Positions 24,840-34,086 are shown, numbered from the stretch's first letter. The stretch is DNA of 64,000 nt from Methylobacterium sp. Leaf104 (GCF_001422885.1 NZ_LMMZ01000040.1:177119-241118), one strand, 5' to 3'. A program made the numbers and translations. The notes: a model not told the origin generated them from the sequence alone.

Positions 24840-26231
24840 TCAGACGATGCCGGTCAGGTAGTAGACCCCGATCACCAGGAACACCGCCGCGGTCTTCAGG
24901 AGGGTGATGGCGAAGATGTCGGCATAGGCCTGCCGGTGGGTCAGGCCCGTCACCGAGAGCAGGGTGATGACGGCGCCGTTATGCGGCAGGGTGTCCATGC
25001 CGCCGCTGGCCATGGCGGCGACCCGGTGCAGCACCTCCATGGGGATGTTGGCGGCCTGCGCCGCCGCGATGAAGGTGGAGGACATGGCCGCCAGGGCGAT
25101 GCTCATGCCGCCCGAGGCCGAGCCGGTGATGCCGGCGAGCGCCGTCACGGTCACGGCCTCGTTGACCAGCGGGTTCGGGATCGCCGAGAGGGCGTCGCGG
25201 ATGACGAGGAAGCCCGGAAGGGCGGCGATGACCGCGCCGAAGCCGTACTCGGAGGCCGTGTTCATGGCCGCCAGCAGCGAGCCCGCCACCGCGGCGCGAC
25301 TGCCCTCGGCGAAGCCTGAGGCGACGGGCCGCCAGGCGAAGACCAGCACGGTGAGGATGCCGGCGAGCAGCGCCAGCTCCACCGCCCAGATCGCGGTCAC
25401 GGACGAGACCGTGGTGACGATGGGTTTGTCGAGGCCGGCGAGCGCCGTCTCGGCCTTGGGCCCGTAGAAGCGCGGGATCGCGGCCGTGAAGGCGAGATTC
25501 GACAGGCCGACCACGATCAGCGGCAGCAGGGCGATGGCCGGATGGGCGCGGGAGGCCTCGTCCATCACCTGCGGCTCGTTGCTGTGGCCGGTGCCGTAGC
25601 CCTCCCCCCGGCGCTTGGCCGCGGCGATGCGCCGGTCGAGATAGGCGACGCCGACCACGAGGATGAAGGCCGCGCCGATCAGCCCGAGCCAGGGAGCGGC
25701 CCAGGTGTTGGTGCCGAAGAAGGTGGTGGGAATGATGTTCTGGATCTGCGGCGTGCCGGGCAGCGCATCCATCGTGTAGGAGAAGGCGCCCAGCGCGATG
25801 GTGCCGGGGATCAGGCGCTTGGGGATGTCGCTGAGGCGGAAGGCTTCGGCCGCGAAGGGATAGACCGCGAACACCACCACGAAGAGCGAGACGCCCCCGT
25901 AGGTGAGCAGGTTGCACACCAGCACGATGGAGAGCACCGCCCGCCTCGCGCCCACGAGCTCGATCACGGCGGTCACGATGGAGCGGGAGAAGCCCGACAT
26001 CTCGATGACCTTGCCGAACACCGCGCCGAGCAGGAACACCGGGAAGTACAGCTTCACGAAGCCGACCATCTTCTCCATGAACAGGCCGGAGAAGACCGGC
26101 AGCACCGCCGACGGATCGGTGAGCAGCACCGCCAGCAGGGCGGCCACCGGCGCGAACAGGATGACGCTGAAGCCGCGATAGGCGACGAGCATCAGGAATC
26201 CGAGCGCCAGCAGCGCGATGAACAGGCTCAT
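24840..26231 (-). CDS. GntP-family permease (gluconate or hydroxy-acid type)
   Basis: A 463-residue inner-membrane transporter with about twelve helices. Typical GntP features are the N-terminal LLALGFLMLVAYRGFSVILF, LYFPVFLLGAVFGKVIEMSG, ALPGTPQIQNIIPTTFFGT, ALAGITGSASGGMSIALAAM and MASGGMDTLPHNGAVITLLS. Members import gluconate, hydroxybutyrate or similar carboxylates with protons; the substrate cannot be read from the sequence. ATG 26231 matches the family start. No catabolic genes lie next to it. Confidence 0.85.
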   Translation of the reverse strand: MSLFIALLALGFLMLVAYRGFSVILFAPVAALLAVLLTDPSAVLPVFSGLFMEKMVGFVKLYFPVFLLGAVFGKVIEMSGFSRSIVTAVIELVGARRAVLSIVLVCNLLTYGGVSLFVVVFAVYPFAAEAFRLSDIPKRLIPGTIALGAFSYTMDALPGTPQIQNIIPTTFFGTNTWAAPWLGLIGAAFILVVGVAYLDRRIAAAKRRGEGYGTGHSNEPQVMDEASRAHPAIALLPLIVVGLSNLAFTAAIPRFYGPKAETALAGLDKPIVTTVSSVTAIWAVELALLAGILTVLVFAWRPVASGFAEGSRAAVAGSLLAAMNTASEYGFGAVIAALPGFLVIRDALSAIPNPLVNEAVTVTALAGITGSASGGMSIALAAMSSTFIAAAQAANIPMEVLHRVAAMASGGMDTLPHNGAVITLLSVTGLTHRQAYADIFAITLLKTAAVFLVIGVYYLTGIV

Positions 26232-26416
26232 GGAACGGGCATCCTTCGGCCGGTCGATGTCCACGGCCTTGCCCCGGATGGTACAAGCCCCGCCCCTGCG
26301 GCACCATCGCGGCCTTGACCGGCGGGGTGACACGCCTCTGTAAGCGTTAGATCTCAGGGGGGACCCGTCGGCTCGGACGGCCGGCGGCCCGCTGCCGTGC
26401 AGGAGACCGCGAGCCC

Positions 26417-27628
26417 GTGGCGACACATTCTCCGAAATCCGAGGCCTTCGCGGTCGCCGTGGTCGGTGCCGGCGCGGCGGGCCTGAGCCTCGCCCTGGCG
26501 CTCGCCCGCGAGGGCGTCGCCACCGCCCTGGTCGGCCGGCACGCTCCCGTGGCCGACGGGCGCACGGTGGCGCTCCTCGACGGTTCGGTGCGCTTCCTCG
26601 ACGCCCTCGGGGTCTGGGCGGCGATCGCGCCCCATGCGAGCCCGCTGGCCGAGCTCCACATCGTCGACGACACCGGCAGCCTGTTCCGGCCGCCGCCGGC
26701 CCGCTTCGTCGCCACCGAGATCGGCCTCGACGCCTTCGGCTGGAACGTCGAGAGCGCCCGCCTCGTCGAGGGTCTGCGCGCCGAGGCGCGGGCCGCCGCC
26801 AACCTGACCCTGTTCGAGGAGGACGCCGCGGGCTTCGCGGCCGGCGCCGACGCGGCCACGATCACGCTCGCCGGCGGCGCCACCCTGTCGGCCCGCCTCG
26901 TGGCGGGCGCGGACGGCGCCCGCTCGAGGCTGCGCGAGGCCGCCGGCATCCTGCCGCGCACCTGGTCCTACCCGCAGAGCGCCATCACGACGATCCTGGC
27001 GCATACGCGGCCGCACCGCGACGTCTCCACCGAGTTCCACACCCGGCAGGGGCCGTTCACCCTGGTGCCGCTGCCCGGCGGCCTCCGCTCCAGCCTCGTC
27101 TGGGTGATGGGCGAGAGCCCCGCCAAGCGTCTCTCCGCCCTCGACGACGACGCCCTTGCCCGGGCGGTCGAGCACCAGGCCCAGGCGATGCTGGGCGCGA
27201 TGCGCATCGACGGGCCGCGCGGCCTCGTGCCGATGCGGGGCCTGTCCGTGCCGAGCCCGGTCGCCGCTCGCCTCGCCCTGGTCGGCGAAGCCGCCCACGT
27301 CTTCCCGCCCATCGGGGCGCAGGGCCTGAACCTCGGCCTGCGCGACGCGGCCTCCCTGCGCGACGCGGTGATGCGGGCGGTGGCGGACGGGCGCGACCCG
27401 GGTTCGCGCGCGGCGCTGGCCGGCTTCGCCCGCGGGCGCGACCTCGACGCGCGCTTGCGGTCGACCGCGGTCGACGCGCTCAACCGCAGCCTGCTCGCCG
27501 ACCTCCTTCCGGTGGACGCCCTGCGCGGCCTCGGCCTCCTCGCCATGACGACGATCGGGCCGCTGCGCCGCATCGTCATGCGCGAGGGCGTGCTGCCCCG
27601 CCTCGGTGCCCCGAGCCTGATGCGCTGA
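26417..27628 (+). CDS. FAD-dependent monooxygenase, UbiH/UbiF/Coq6 family
   Basis: A 403-residue flavoprotein hydroxylase. The FAD-binding fold opens with AVVGAGAAGLSLALALAREG (GxGxxG); then come AGADGARSRLREAAG (DG motif) and LVGEAAHVFPPIGAQGLNLG (GD-like motif binding the flavin ribose). The PIGAQGLNLGLRDA segment is specific to ubiquinone-ring hydroxylases. It probably hydroxylates an intermediate in ubiquinone synthesis, but which carbon is modified is not evident. The start is GTG 26417, preceded by AGGAGA. Confidence 0.85.
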   Translation: MATHSPKSEAFAVAVVGAGAAGLSLALALAREGVATALVGRHAPVADGRTVALLDGSVRFLDALGVWAAIAPHASPLAELHIVDDTGSLFRPPPARFVATEIGLDAFGWNVESARLVEGLRAEARAAANLTLFEEDAAGFAAGADAATITLAGGATLSARLVAGADGARSRLREAAGILPRTWSYPQSAITTILAHTRPHRDVSTEFHTRQGPFTLVPLPGGLRSSLVWVMGESPAKRLSALDDDALARAVEHQAQAMLGAMRIDGPRGLVPMRGLSVPSPVAARLALVGEAAHVFPPIGAQGLNLGLRDAASLRDAVMRAVADGRDPGSRAALAGFARGRDLDARLRSTAVDALNRSLLADLLPVDALRGLGLLAMTTIGPLRRIVMREGVLPRLGAPSLMR

Positions 27629-28912
27629 TCACCGCCCGGCCACGCTCCGGACCGGTGGCTGGACCGCGCCGTCCTGCACGGACGTCCGGTCCAGGGAGCC
27701 GGTGGCGATCTCCGCCGGGTCCGCCGGGCCGCCCTGGAAGGCGGTGCCGGCCCGGCCCAGGGCAACGCCGTGGTCGAACAGGGCCCTCATGTAGCCCTGG
27801 TCGAAGGGCGCGGCGGAGGTCTTCCCGAAGCGTCCGTCGATCTGGGCGACCTGAAGGTCCAGGCCGGTGCGCCGGGCAAAGCCCTGGCTGAGGGCGAGCG
27901 CCGCCCGGGTCTGCGCCTTGATCGCCGCCGACATCGAGCGGCCGAGCACGCTCAGGGTGGTGCGCGACGCCATCTGGAAGTCCGGCGCCAGGCTGTTGTT
28001 GACGATGAGGTAGACCTGGTGCGTCGGCAGCGGCGCGGGATCCGTCGCCAGGAGCATCGATTCCGGGGCGAGGTAGTACGGTGCGGTCGTCCCGCCGTCG
28101 TCGTGCATTTCCTGGATGCGCTTGCCGTCCCCCGCCACCGCGTCGATCATCACCGGCGGAAACACGCCGGGCACGGCCGAGGAGGCCAGGATCACCGACC
28201 GGAACAGCGCGAGCGCCTTCGGGTCGCCGGTCTGCGCGATGGCGCCCATGTCCCACAGGACCGGGCGCTCGCCGTCCACCGCCGTCGTCGCCACCAGGAG
28301 CCGGCGGCCCTTGGCGTGCTCCGCGGCCACCGCCTTCAGCAGGGCCGGGGTCACCGCCCTGTCGATCCGGCGCTTGAGCGGCCAGGTGTCGGTGAGGGCC
28401 TCGTTCGTGCCGCCGAACTCGAACACGTCGGCGGCGGAGATCTCGGTGTAGTTCTGGCGCAAGGCGGCGTCGCCGGAGGCGCCGATGAAGGCGAAGGGCG
28501 CGATCATCGCGCCGGTGCTGACGCCGGTGATGATGCCGAAATCCGGCCGGGTGCCGGCGTCGCTCCAGCCGTTGAGGAGGCCGGCCGCGTAGGCGCCGTT
28601 CTCGCCGCCGCCGGAGAGCACGAGCCAGGGCCGGTTCGCGGCCGAGGCTCCGTCGAGGAGGGTACGGAAGGCGGTGGCATCGTCTCCGGGAATGCGCACG
28701 CCCGCGGCCAGCCCGTCGGGCCGGGCCGTCGCGGCCTCGGTGGCCGTGAAGGCCACGCGTCCGGCCTGCGTCTCGGACCGGACCTGCTTCTCGGCCGGCG
28801 GCCTGTTGCGCTCGGCGGCGAATGCGGTCTGCGGAAGGCCGAGGCCGAGCAGGGCCGCCGCGAGCAGCGCCGGATGGCGGAAGCCGGTCCGCCTGATCGA
28901 TGATCCGGACAT
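27629..28912 (-). CDS. secreted patatin-like phospholipase
   Basis: A 427-residue exported protein: signal peptide to about residue 32 (LLAAALLGLGLPQTAFAAE), then a patatin domain. The oxyanion-hole loop is LVLSGGGENGAYAAGLLNGW, and the nucleophile elbow is GVSTG in FGIITGVSTGAMIAPF. The catalytic Asp is expected in MHDDGGTTAPYYLAP. Patatins hydrolyse acyl lipids. The basic residue usual at GGG-x-K/R-G is Asn here, which I recall from a related exported subfamily. ATG 28912 gives a clean signal peptide; the frame is open further upstream. Confidence 0.82.
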   Translation of the reverse strand: MSGSSIRRTGFRHPALLAAALLGLGLPQTAFAAERNRPPAEKQVRSETQAGRVAFTATEAATARPDGLAAGVRIPGDDATAFRTLLDGASAANRPWLVLSGGGENGAYAAGLLNGWSDAGTRPDFGIITGVSTGAMIAPFAFIGASGDAALRQNYTEISAADVFEFGGTNEALTDTWPLKRRIDRAVTPALLKAVAAEHAKGRRLLVATTAVDGERPVLWDMGAIAQTGDPKALALFRSVILASSAVPGVFPPVMIDAVAGDGKRIQEMHDDGGTTAPYYLAPESMLLATDPAPLPTHQVYLIVNNSLAPDFQMASRTTLSVLGRSMSAAIKAQTRAALALSQGFARRTGLDLQVAQIDGRFGKTSAAPFDQGYMRALFDHGVALGRAGTAFQGGPADPAEIATGSLDRTSVQDGAVQPPVRSVAGR

Positions 28913-29118
28913 GGGTCCGTCCCTCGTATTCTGTGAGGTGCCCCCTCGATCGTGAGAACGTGAGGCGCAGATCGACGTTCCGCCCCCTGGACTGCAGCGG
29001 CCGCATGGCAAACGGCTTGCGTGCGCCCGCACACCTTTACGGCGGGGTCGGCCTTGTCCTAACCGCTGGTTCGGGACGCCGATCTCACACAAGAAATCTC
29101 CGGGAGCCAGGAACACCC

Positions 29119-30171
29119 ATGAAACTGCCACGCCGCTTCTTCCAGCCGCTCGCCACGGGCGCACCGGCTCCCTTCCGCGACCTCCCCGTCAAGCTGGAGC
29201 GGATGATCCACTTCGTGCCGCCCCACAACGAGAAGGTCCGCGCCCGCGTGCCGGAGCTCGCCGCCACCGTGGACGTGGTGCTCGGCAACCTCGAGGATGC
29301 GGTGCCGATCGACCAGAAGGAGGCCGCCCGCAAGGGGTTCGTGGCCATGGCCCAGGCCACCGACTTCGCCGCCTCCGGCACCGGCCTCTGGACCCGCATC
29401 AACGCCCTGAACTCCCCCTGGATTCTGGACGACCTGTTCGAGATCGTCTCCCAGGTCGGCGACAAGCTCGACGTCGTGATGGTGCCCAAGGTCGAGGGGC
29501 CGTGGGACATCCACTACATCGACCAGTTGCTCGCCCAGCTCGAGGCCCGGCACGGCGTGACGAAGCCGATCCTCGTCCATGCCATCCTCGAGACCGCCGA
29601 GGGCGTGGCCAACGTCGATGCCATCGCCTCCGCCTCGCCGCGCATGCACGGCATGAGCCTCGGCCCCGCCGACCTCGCGGCCTCCCGCGGCATGAAGACC
29701 ACCCGCGTCGGCGGCGGCCACCCGGACTACCGGGTCATCGCCGACCCGACCCAGGACGGCGCCGTCCGCGCCTCCGCCCAGCAGGACCTCTGGCACTACA
29801 CCATCGCCAAGATGGTCGATGCCTGCATGGCCAACGGCCTCAAGGCCTTCTACGGTCCCTTCGGCGACTTCTCCGACGGCGAGGCCTGCGAGGCCCAGTT
29901 CCGCAACGCCTTCCTAATGGGCTGCGCCGGGGCCTGGACCCTGCACCCGAATCAGGTCGCCATCGCCAAGCGGGTCTTCGCCCCCGATCCGGCCGAGGTC
30001 GCCTTCGCGGTGCGGATCGTCGAGGCGATGCCGGACGGCACCGGCGCGGTGATGCTCGACGGCAAGATGCAGGACGACGCCACCTGGAAGCAGGCCAAGG
30101 TCATCGTCGACCTCGCCAAGCTCGTCGCCGAGAAGGACCCGGAGTTGGCCAAGACCTACGGTCTCGCCTGA
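29119..30171 (+). CDS. CoA ester lyase of the CitE/malyl-CoA lyase family
   Basis: A 350-residue TIM-barrel enzyme. Markers are VVLGNLEDAVPIDQKEAARK (Glu-Asp near the Mg2+ site), WTRINALNSPW, VVMVPKVEGPWDIHYIDQLL, ILVHAILETAEGVANVDAIA (Mg2+-binding Glu), MHGMSLGPADLAASRGMKTT and GAWTLHPNQVAIAKRVF. The family cleaves or forms malyl-CoA or beta-methylmalyl-CoA, as in the serine and ethylmalonyl-CoA cycles of methylotrophs. The N-terminus differs from the classic MclA of the serine cycle as I remember it, so the substrate is uncertain. It stands alone on the plus strand. Confidence 0.8.
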   Translation: MKLPRRFFQPLATGAPAPFRDLPVKLERMIHFVPPHNEKVRARVPELAATVDVVLGNLEDAVPIDQKEAARKGFVAMAQATDFAASGTGLWTRINALNSPWILDDLFEIVSQVGDKLDVVMVPKVEGPWDIHYIDQLLAQLEARHGVTKPILVHAILETAEGVANVDAIASASPRMHGMSLGPADLAASRGMKTTRVGGGHPDYRVIADPTQDGAVRASAQQDLWHYTIAKMVDACMANGLKAFYGPFGDFSDGEACEAQFRNAFLMGCAGAWTLHPNQVAIAKRVFAPDPAEVAFAVRIVEAMPDGTGAVMLDGKMQDDATWKQAKVIVDLAKLVAEKDPELAKTYGLA

Positions 30172-30249
30172 GCGCTTTTTCCCGTCCCCTGCGTCGTCGG
30201 CGGGGCACCGCCGATGACAAGTGGCCCGGGTCCGCTTATTTTCCGTCGC

Positions 30250-30606
30250 ATGACCGATACGCTCACTGCTGATTTCGTGATGAGAACCGCCAAGTTCGGC
30301 CTCGGCGCCGTCGTGCGCCACCGCCTCTATCCCTTCCGCGGCATCGTCTTCGACATCGACCCGGTGTTCGACAACACCGAGGAATGGTGGCTGGCGATTC
30401 CCGAGGAGGTCCGGCCGCGCAAGGACCAGCCGTTCTACCACCTGCTCGCCGAGAACGCGGAGAGCGAGTACGTCGCCTACGTGTCCGAGCAGAACCTCGT
30501 GCCCGACACCTCCGGCGAGGCCCTGCGCCACACCGGCATCGCCGAGGTGTTCGAGCGCGACGCCGACGGCAGCTACCGGATGCGCGGGGCCGCCCAGGCC
30601 AACTGA
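30250..30606 (+). CDS. hspQ: heat shock protein HspQ (hemimethylated-DNA-binding family)
   Basis: A 118-residue protein with the YccV/HspQ domain: FGLGAVVRHRLYPFRGIVFD, NTEEWWLAIPEEVRPRKDQP and FYHLLAENAESEYVAYVSEQ. In E. coli, HspQ is a heat-shock-induced specificity factor for Lon and binds hemimethylated DNA; alphaproteobacterial members have the same core. ATG 30250 (MTDTLTADF) is chosen; ATG 30214 and 30280 are alternatives. A strong terminator follows. Confidence 0.88.
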   Translation: MTDTLTADFVMRTAKFGLGAVVRHRLYPFRGIVFDIDPVFDNTEEWWLAIPEEVRPRKDQPFYHLLAENAESEYVAYVSEQNLVPDTSGEALRHTGIAEVFERDADGSYRMRGAAQAN

Positions 30607-30650
30607 CGGGCCGGTCCGACCGGCGCCGGCCGGCCGGAAGGGTGCGAAAA

Positions 30651-30687
30651 CGAAACGAGGCCGGGCATCGCGCCCGGCCTCGTTTCG
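30651..30687. terminator. bidirectional terminator between hspQ and the IalB gene
   Basis: A 16-bp perfect stem (30651-30666 with 30672-30687) with a 5-nt loop separates two convergent genes. An A-rich run before the stem and TTCGTTC after it suit termination in both directions. Confidence 0.75.
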
Positions 30688-30728
30688 TTCGAGGGCCGGC
30701 CGCGTGGGCGGCCGGCAGGATCGCGATC

Positions 30729-31520
30729 TCAGGGCTTCGGCGCGGCCGGCGCACCGGCGGCCGGGGCAGCGCCGGTGGCGTTCTGCTGCTCGAGCTTCTT
30801 GCGCATGTCCTCGCTGCGCTTCTCGAGCTCGGCCTGCAGCTTCTTCTGCTGCTCCTCCAGCACCTTCGGGTCGATGGCCGGGCCGTCGAAGGCCTTGCCG
30901 AAGCCGGTGATCGGCACCGCGAAGGTGACCTCGCGCTGGGTCTGGTTCTGGACGCTGACGTTGAGGGTGGTGCCCTTCTTCATCGCGGTGATCAGCTCGG
31001 GACCGACATTGCCGGCCTCGGCGAAGCAGCCGTTGGGGAAGCAGACCGCGAACTTGCCGGCGGTGCCCTGCTGGCCGTCGACGGTGAAGCGGATGCCCGG
31101 CTGCAGCAGCAGGCCGAGGGGCAGCAGGTAGCGGACGACCCGCACTTCCTGCTTCTGGGCGGCGTTCTTCATCTCGTAGACGGCGACCGCCAGGACGGGC
31201 TGGCCCTGGTCGGAGACGAAGTCGCGGGTGGTGTAGCAGACGTCGGTGCCGCTGCCCTGGTCCTTGCCGCAGACCTTGGTCCATTCCGTCTGGGCCGGAT
31301 CGGACTTCACGTTGACGATCTGCGGACCCGTCTGGGCCGCACCGGTGGGTGCGGCGGCCGGGGGCGCCGTCGGCGCGGGAGCGGTGGGGGCCGGCGCGGC
31401 CTTGCCCTTCGGCGCCTGGGCGAGAGCCGGTCCGGCAACCCCCGCCACTCCGGTAAGGCCCGCCAGGGCGAGGAACGCGGCGACGCGCAGCGGGCGCGCG
31501 GGACGGTTGGCGAAGAACAT
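30729..31520 (-). CDS. invasion-associated locus B (IalB) family periplasmic protein
   Basis: A 263-residue exported protein: signal peptide to about residue 35 (AGVAGPALAQA), a Pro/Ala linker, then the IalB domain with WTKVCGKDQGSGTDVCYTTR and FAVCFPNGCFAEAG, two Cys pairs likely in disulfides. The C-terminal 50 residues form a charged helix (LEEQQKKLQAELEKRSEDMR) and an Ala/Pro tail. IalB proteins are widespread in alphaproteobacteria; the Bartonella member affects erythrocyte invasion, but most have unknown envelope roles. ATG 31520 is preferred over 31598 because it starts the signal peptide. Confidence 0.8.
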   Translation of the reverse strand: MFFANRPARPLRVAAFLALAGLTGVAGVAGPALAQAPKGKAAPAPTAPAPTAPPAAAPTGAAQTGPQIVNVKSDPAQTEWTKVCGKDQGSGTDVCYTTRDFVSDQGQPVLAVAVYEMKNAAQKQEVRVVRYLLPLGLLLQPGIRFTVDGQQGTAGKFAVCFPNGCFAEAGNVGPELITAMKKGTTLNVSVQNQTQREVTFAVPITGFGKAFDGPAIDPKVLEEQQKKLQAELEKRSEDMRKKLEQQNATGAAPAAGAPAAPKP

Positions 31521-31992
31521 CAGCTCTGACCCCTTAAGATGACGGCGTAACGGATTCGGCTCGCGGGATGCGCCTCGAAACTGAGCGCGGATTCGCATCG
31601 AACGGTTCGGACTTCAAGGGCGCTTCGGGGCCCGGGGCGCGCGTTCGGCACTCGGCCGGGCGCATTCATCGCACCAGGCCTGCCGGACACGCACCTTCGG
31701 ACCGCGATCGCTTCGAAGCCGAGATCGCCCCTGGGCCGAGATCACGACCGGACCGGGATCGCAGCGGCGCGGCGGATGAGACCCTCCGCCACCGCGCGGC
31801 GACCCGCGGACCGCGCCATCGACGGCGCAGTCCCGCCCCGACGACAGGGCGGCCTGCTTTCCCCCCGAATGCGGCGAAGACATGACACCGCGGCCGTGAC
31901 ACCGCGGGCATGGCCGGGACGCGGCGGCCGCGCGGTTAAGGCGGGCTTAACCCTAAGCGTTCATCAACGGAGGGTCGCGGGAGTCAGCGCAC
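31521..31992. other. 472-bp intergenic region between divergent IalB and AMP-ligase-like genes
   Basis: No convincing coding frame was found on either strand. It should hold both promoters. The notable element is the CtrA-type box at 31936-31950, 43 bp before the GTG start at 31993. The rest is GC-rich without clear hairpins. Confidence 0.45.
31936..31950 (+). promoter_or_regulatory. CtrA-type box (TTAA-N7-TTAA)
   Basis: TTAA, seven bases, TTAA followed by CC; the inverted flanks GGTTAA and TTAACC are perfect. This is the full consensus for the alphaproteobacterial cell-cycle regulator CtrA. Such a match is rare in DNA this GC-rich. It lies 43 bp upstream of the AMP-ligase-like gene. CtrA control is inferred. 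Confidence 0.45.
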
Positions 31993-33393
31993 GTGTCGGC
32001 GCAGCAAGCAGCCCATCTTCAAGCCGCCCACCTTCTGGACTCCGTCCGGGCAGGCATTCCACTGTCTCAGGCCAGCCGCCGCATGACCGGTGCTTCCGGG
32101 ACGGGTCCGGGCCGCCCGGCCCTGGTCGGTCCGGGGAGCGGGCCGGCGAGCCCCCCGGGCGAGGGTCCCGACAGCGCGCGGGTCCCACCCCGGGCGCAGC
32201 GCCTCTGCACGCTCCTCGCGGGCACGGCCCATGCCCATCCGGATCGCGTCGCCTTCGTCGACCCGCCGCACAAGTCCCTCTGGAGCGGGCGGCCCGCCAT
32301 CACCTGGACCTACGGGGCGGCGGCCGAGATCGTGGCCCGCCTCGCCAACGGCCTGCGCAGCTGGCGCCTGGCTCCCGGCAGCCGCATCGGACTCGCCCTC
32401 CCGGGCAGCGCCGAGAGCTTCCTCGCCTATCTGGCCGTGGAAGCCGCCGGCCACATCCCCTGCCTCCTGCCGCTCACCCTCGACGAGGAGGGCCTGCTCG
32501 CCGCCGTCCAGCAGGCCGCCCTCCCCGCCGTCATCACGCAGACGCGGTTCGGCCCCCTCGCCCTCGCCGAGCGTCTGTGCCGCGTCGCGGTGCGCTATTT
32601 CGGCCTGCGCTACCTCGCCGCCTTCGGCCCGGAGGTTCCGGACGGGGTGATCAGCCTCGACGCCATGGCCCTCGATCAGGCGGGCGGCCCCTTCGCGGCC
32701 GGGCCCGGCGGCGTCATCAGCTTCGCCGAGGGCGACCCCGCGCGTCCGGTCCATCGCGGCGGCGACGCGCTGCTCGCGGCCATCGCCGTCTACCTCGTCA
32801 CCGCCCGGGTCGAGCCCGGCGACCGGATCCTCAGCCTGGTGCCGCAGAGCGACCTGCGCGGCCTCGTGACCGGTCTCGGGGCCGCCCTGGTGGCGGGGGC
32901 CGGCCTCGAGACGCTGCCGGTGTTCGAGGCCCGCAGCTTCGCCGCCGCCCTCGACCGGCCGCTGCCCACCCGCCTCGTGGTGCCCGCGGCCCTGGAGCGC
33001 AACCTCTCCGTCAGCCGTCTGCCGGCCACGCTGCACGGCGTCGTGCTCGCCCATCGCGCCCCGGGGCGCCTTGGACCGCGCAGCCTGGCGCCCGCGCCGC
33101 ACCGCCCGGTGGTCGACGTGATCGCCTTCGACGAGACCGCCCTCCTCGCCGGTGCCCGGGAGGCCAACGACGTCGCCCTCTCGCTGACCCATCCGGAGCG
33201 CGGGCACCTGTTCTCGACCCTGATGGCCCTGCGCCGGGATCCCGACGGACATCTCGCCTTCCGGGGCCGCGCCTGCCACGCCGAGGCGCTGCAGCGCGAT
33301 ATCGCGATCCCCGAGACGGTCGATGCCTGGGCGGCCTCGCCCTTCGCCGCCGGCATCGAGGACGACCGCACCCTGGCCATCCGCCGCGCCTGA
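31993..33393 (+). CDS. degenerate adenylate-forming (AMP-binding) protein
   Basis: A 466-residue protein with the general order of acyl-CoA synthetase or fatty-acyl-AMP-ligase N-terminal domains: HAHPDRVAFVDPP, ITWTYGAAAEIVARLANGLR, IGLALPGSAESFLAYLAVEA and AAGHIPCLLPLTLDEE. The ATP-binding loop expected as S-G-T-T-G-x-P-K is replaced by FAEGDPARPVHRGG, and the later Y-G-x-T-E and Arg/Lys catalytic motifs are not seen. The fold seems kept while catalysis is probably lost. The start is GTG 31993; ATG 32083 is an alternative. A CtrA-type box precedes it. Confidence 0.6.
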   Translation: MSAQQAAHLQAAHLLDSVRAGIPLSQASRRMTGASGTGPGRPALVGPGSGPASPPGEGPDSARVPPRAQRLCTLLAGTAHAHPDRVAFVDPPHKSLWSGRPAITWTYGAAAEIVARLANGLRSWRLAPGSRIGLALPGSAESFLAYLAVEAAGHIPCLLPLTLDEEGLLAAVQQAALPAVITQTRFGPLALAERLCRVAVRYFGLRYLAAFGPEVPDGVISLDAMALDQAGGPFAAGPGGVISFAEGDPARPVHRGGDALLAAIAVYLVTARVEPGDRILSLVPQSDLRGLVTGLGAALVAGAGLETLPVFEARSFAAALDRPLPTRLVVPAALERNLSVSRLPATLHGVVLAHRAPGRLGPRSLAPAPHRPVVDVIAFDETALLAGAREANDVALSLTHPERGHLFSTLMALRRDPDGHLAFRGRACHAEALQRDIAIPETVDAWAASPFAAGIEDDRTLAIRRA

Positions 33394-33694
33394 ACCGCCA
33401 CGCGTCCGCCGCGCCGGCCGGGGACCGAAGGCCCGCCCGGCGTCTGCCCGTGGCCGCCGCCCGCCGCGGTGCGCCCGCGCTGCCGAAGCCCGGATTGTCG
33501 ATTCGTCGGAACGGCTTGGGGCCGGGCCGCGGCGCGCCGGCATCGGGGAATGATGCGCCGCACCGGTCCGGTTCATCCCGCGCTCAGACGGCGACCCTCA
33601 TGGTCGCGTTAACAACGTGGCCGGCGAACCAACCGCCCGGATGTGTGTTGTCACACGAGTCTCTTTCCAAGGGACGAAGGATGGGCTAGCACTG
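33394..33694. other. 301-bp gap between the AMP-ligase-like gene and the pseudo-receiver gene
   Basis: No gene recognised on either strand. A GTTAAC half-site at about 33608 is the only element noticed. It probably holds the promoter of the pseudo-receiver gene. Confidence 0.35.
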
Positions 33695-34045
33695 ATGCTC
33701 ATGGGTGCGCTGCAACAAGTTCTCGTTGTCGACGATGGCCACCGCGCCATCGATCATTCGCTCGCCGCCGAGCTCGCCGAGCTCGGTTACGCCAGCGTCA
33801 CCGCCTCTCTGGAGGCGGCGCATGACGTGCTCGCGGTCATCGCGCGCCCGGCCGCCGTTCTGCTCCAGGCCTCGTCCCGGCGCGACCCGGCCTATGACCA
33901 GCTCTCCGAACGCCTGCGCGAGCAGATGCGTCAGGCCGGCATCCCGGTGATCGTGGTCGACGAGGCGATGGGGCGTCGCGCCGGGACCTATGTCGACCTG
34001 CAGAGCCAGATCGGCCCCTACGTGCTCAACCAGCCGGACCTCTGA
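33695..34045 (+). CDS. receiver-like (pseudo-REC) single-domain protein
   Basis: A 116-residue protein resembling a response-regulator receiver: ALQQVLVVDDGHRAIDHSLA gives the acidic pocket after beta 1, and AAELAELGYASV gives helix 1 and strand 2. At the expected phosphoacceptor, PAAVLLQASSRRD has Gln where Asp is needed. Strand 4 IPVIVVDEAMG ends without the usual Thr/Ser. Phosphorylation is therefore unlikely, and it may act by protein contact. ATG 33695 or 33701 may be the start. A terminator separates it from mfd. Confidence 0.6.
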   Translation: MLMGALQQVLVVDDGHRAIDHSLAAELAELGYASVTASLEAAHDVLAVIARPAAVLLQASSRRDPAYDQLSERLREQMRQAGIPVIVVDEAMGRRAGTYVDLQSQIGPYVLNQPDL

Positions 34046-34086
34046 GGCGCCGGTCGAAGAGACCGACCCAACCGCCTCATCCGTTT

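Noticed and set aside
29119..30171. Naming this gene as the serine-cycle malyl-CoA lyase mclA
   Set aside because: The N-terminal third and several motifs differ from classic MclA as I remember it, and no serine-cycle genes are adjacent. I kept the broader CoA ester lyase call.
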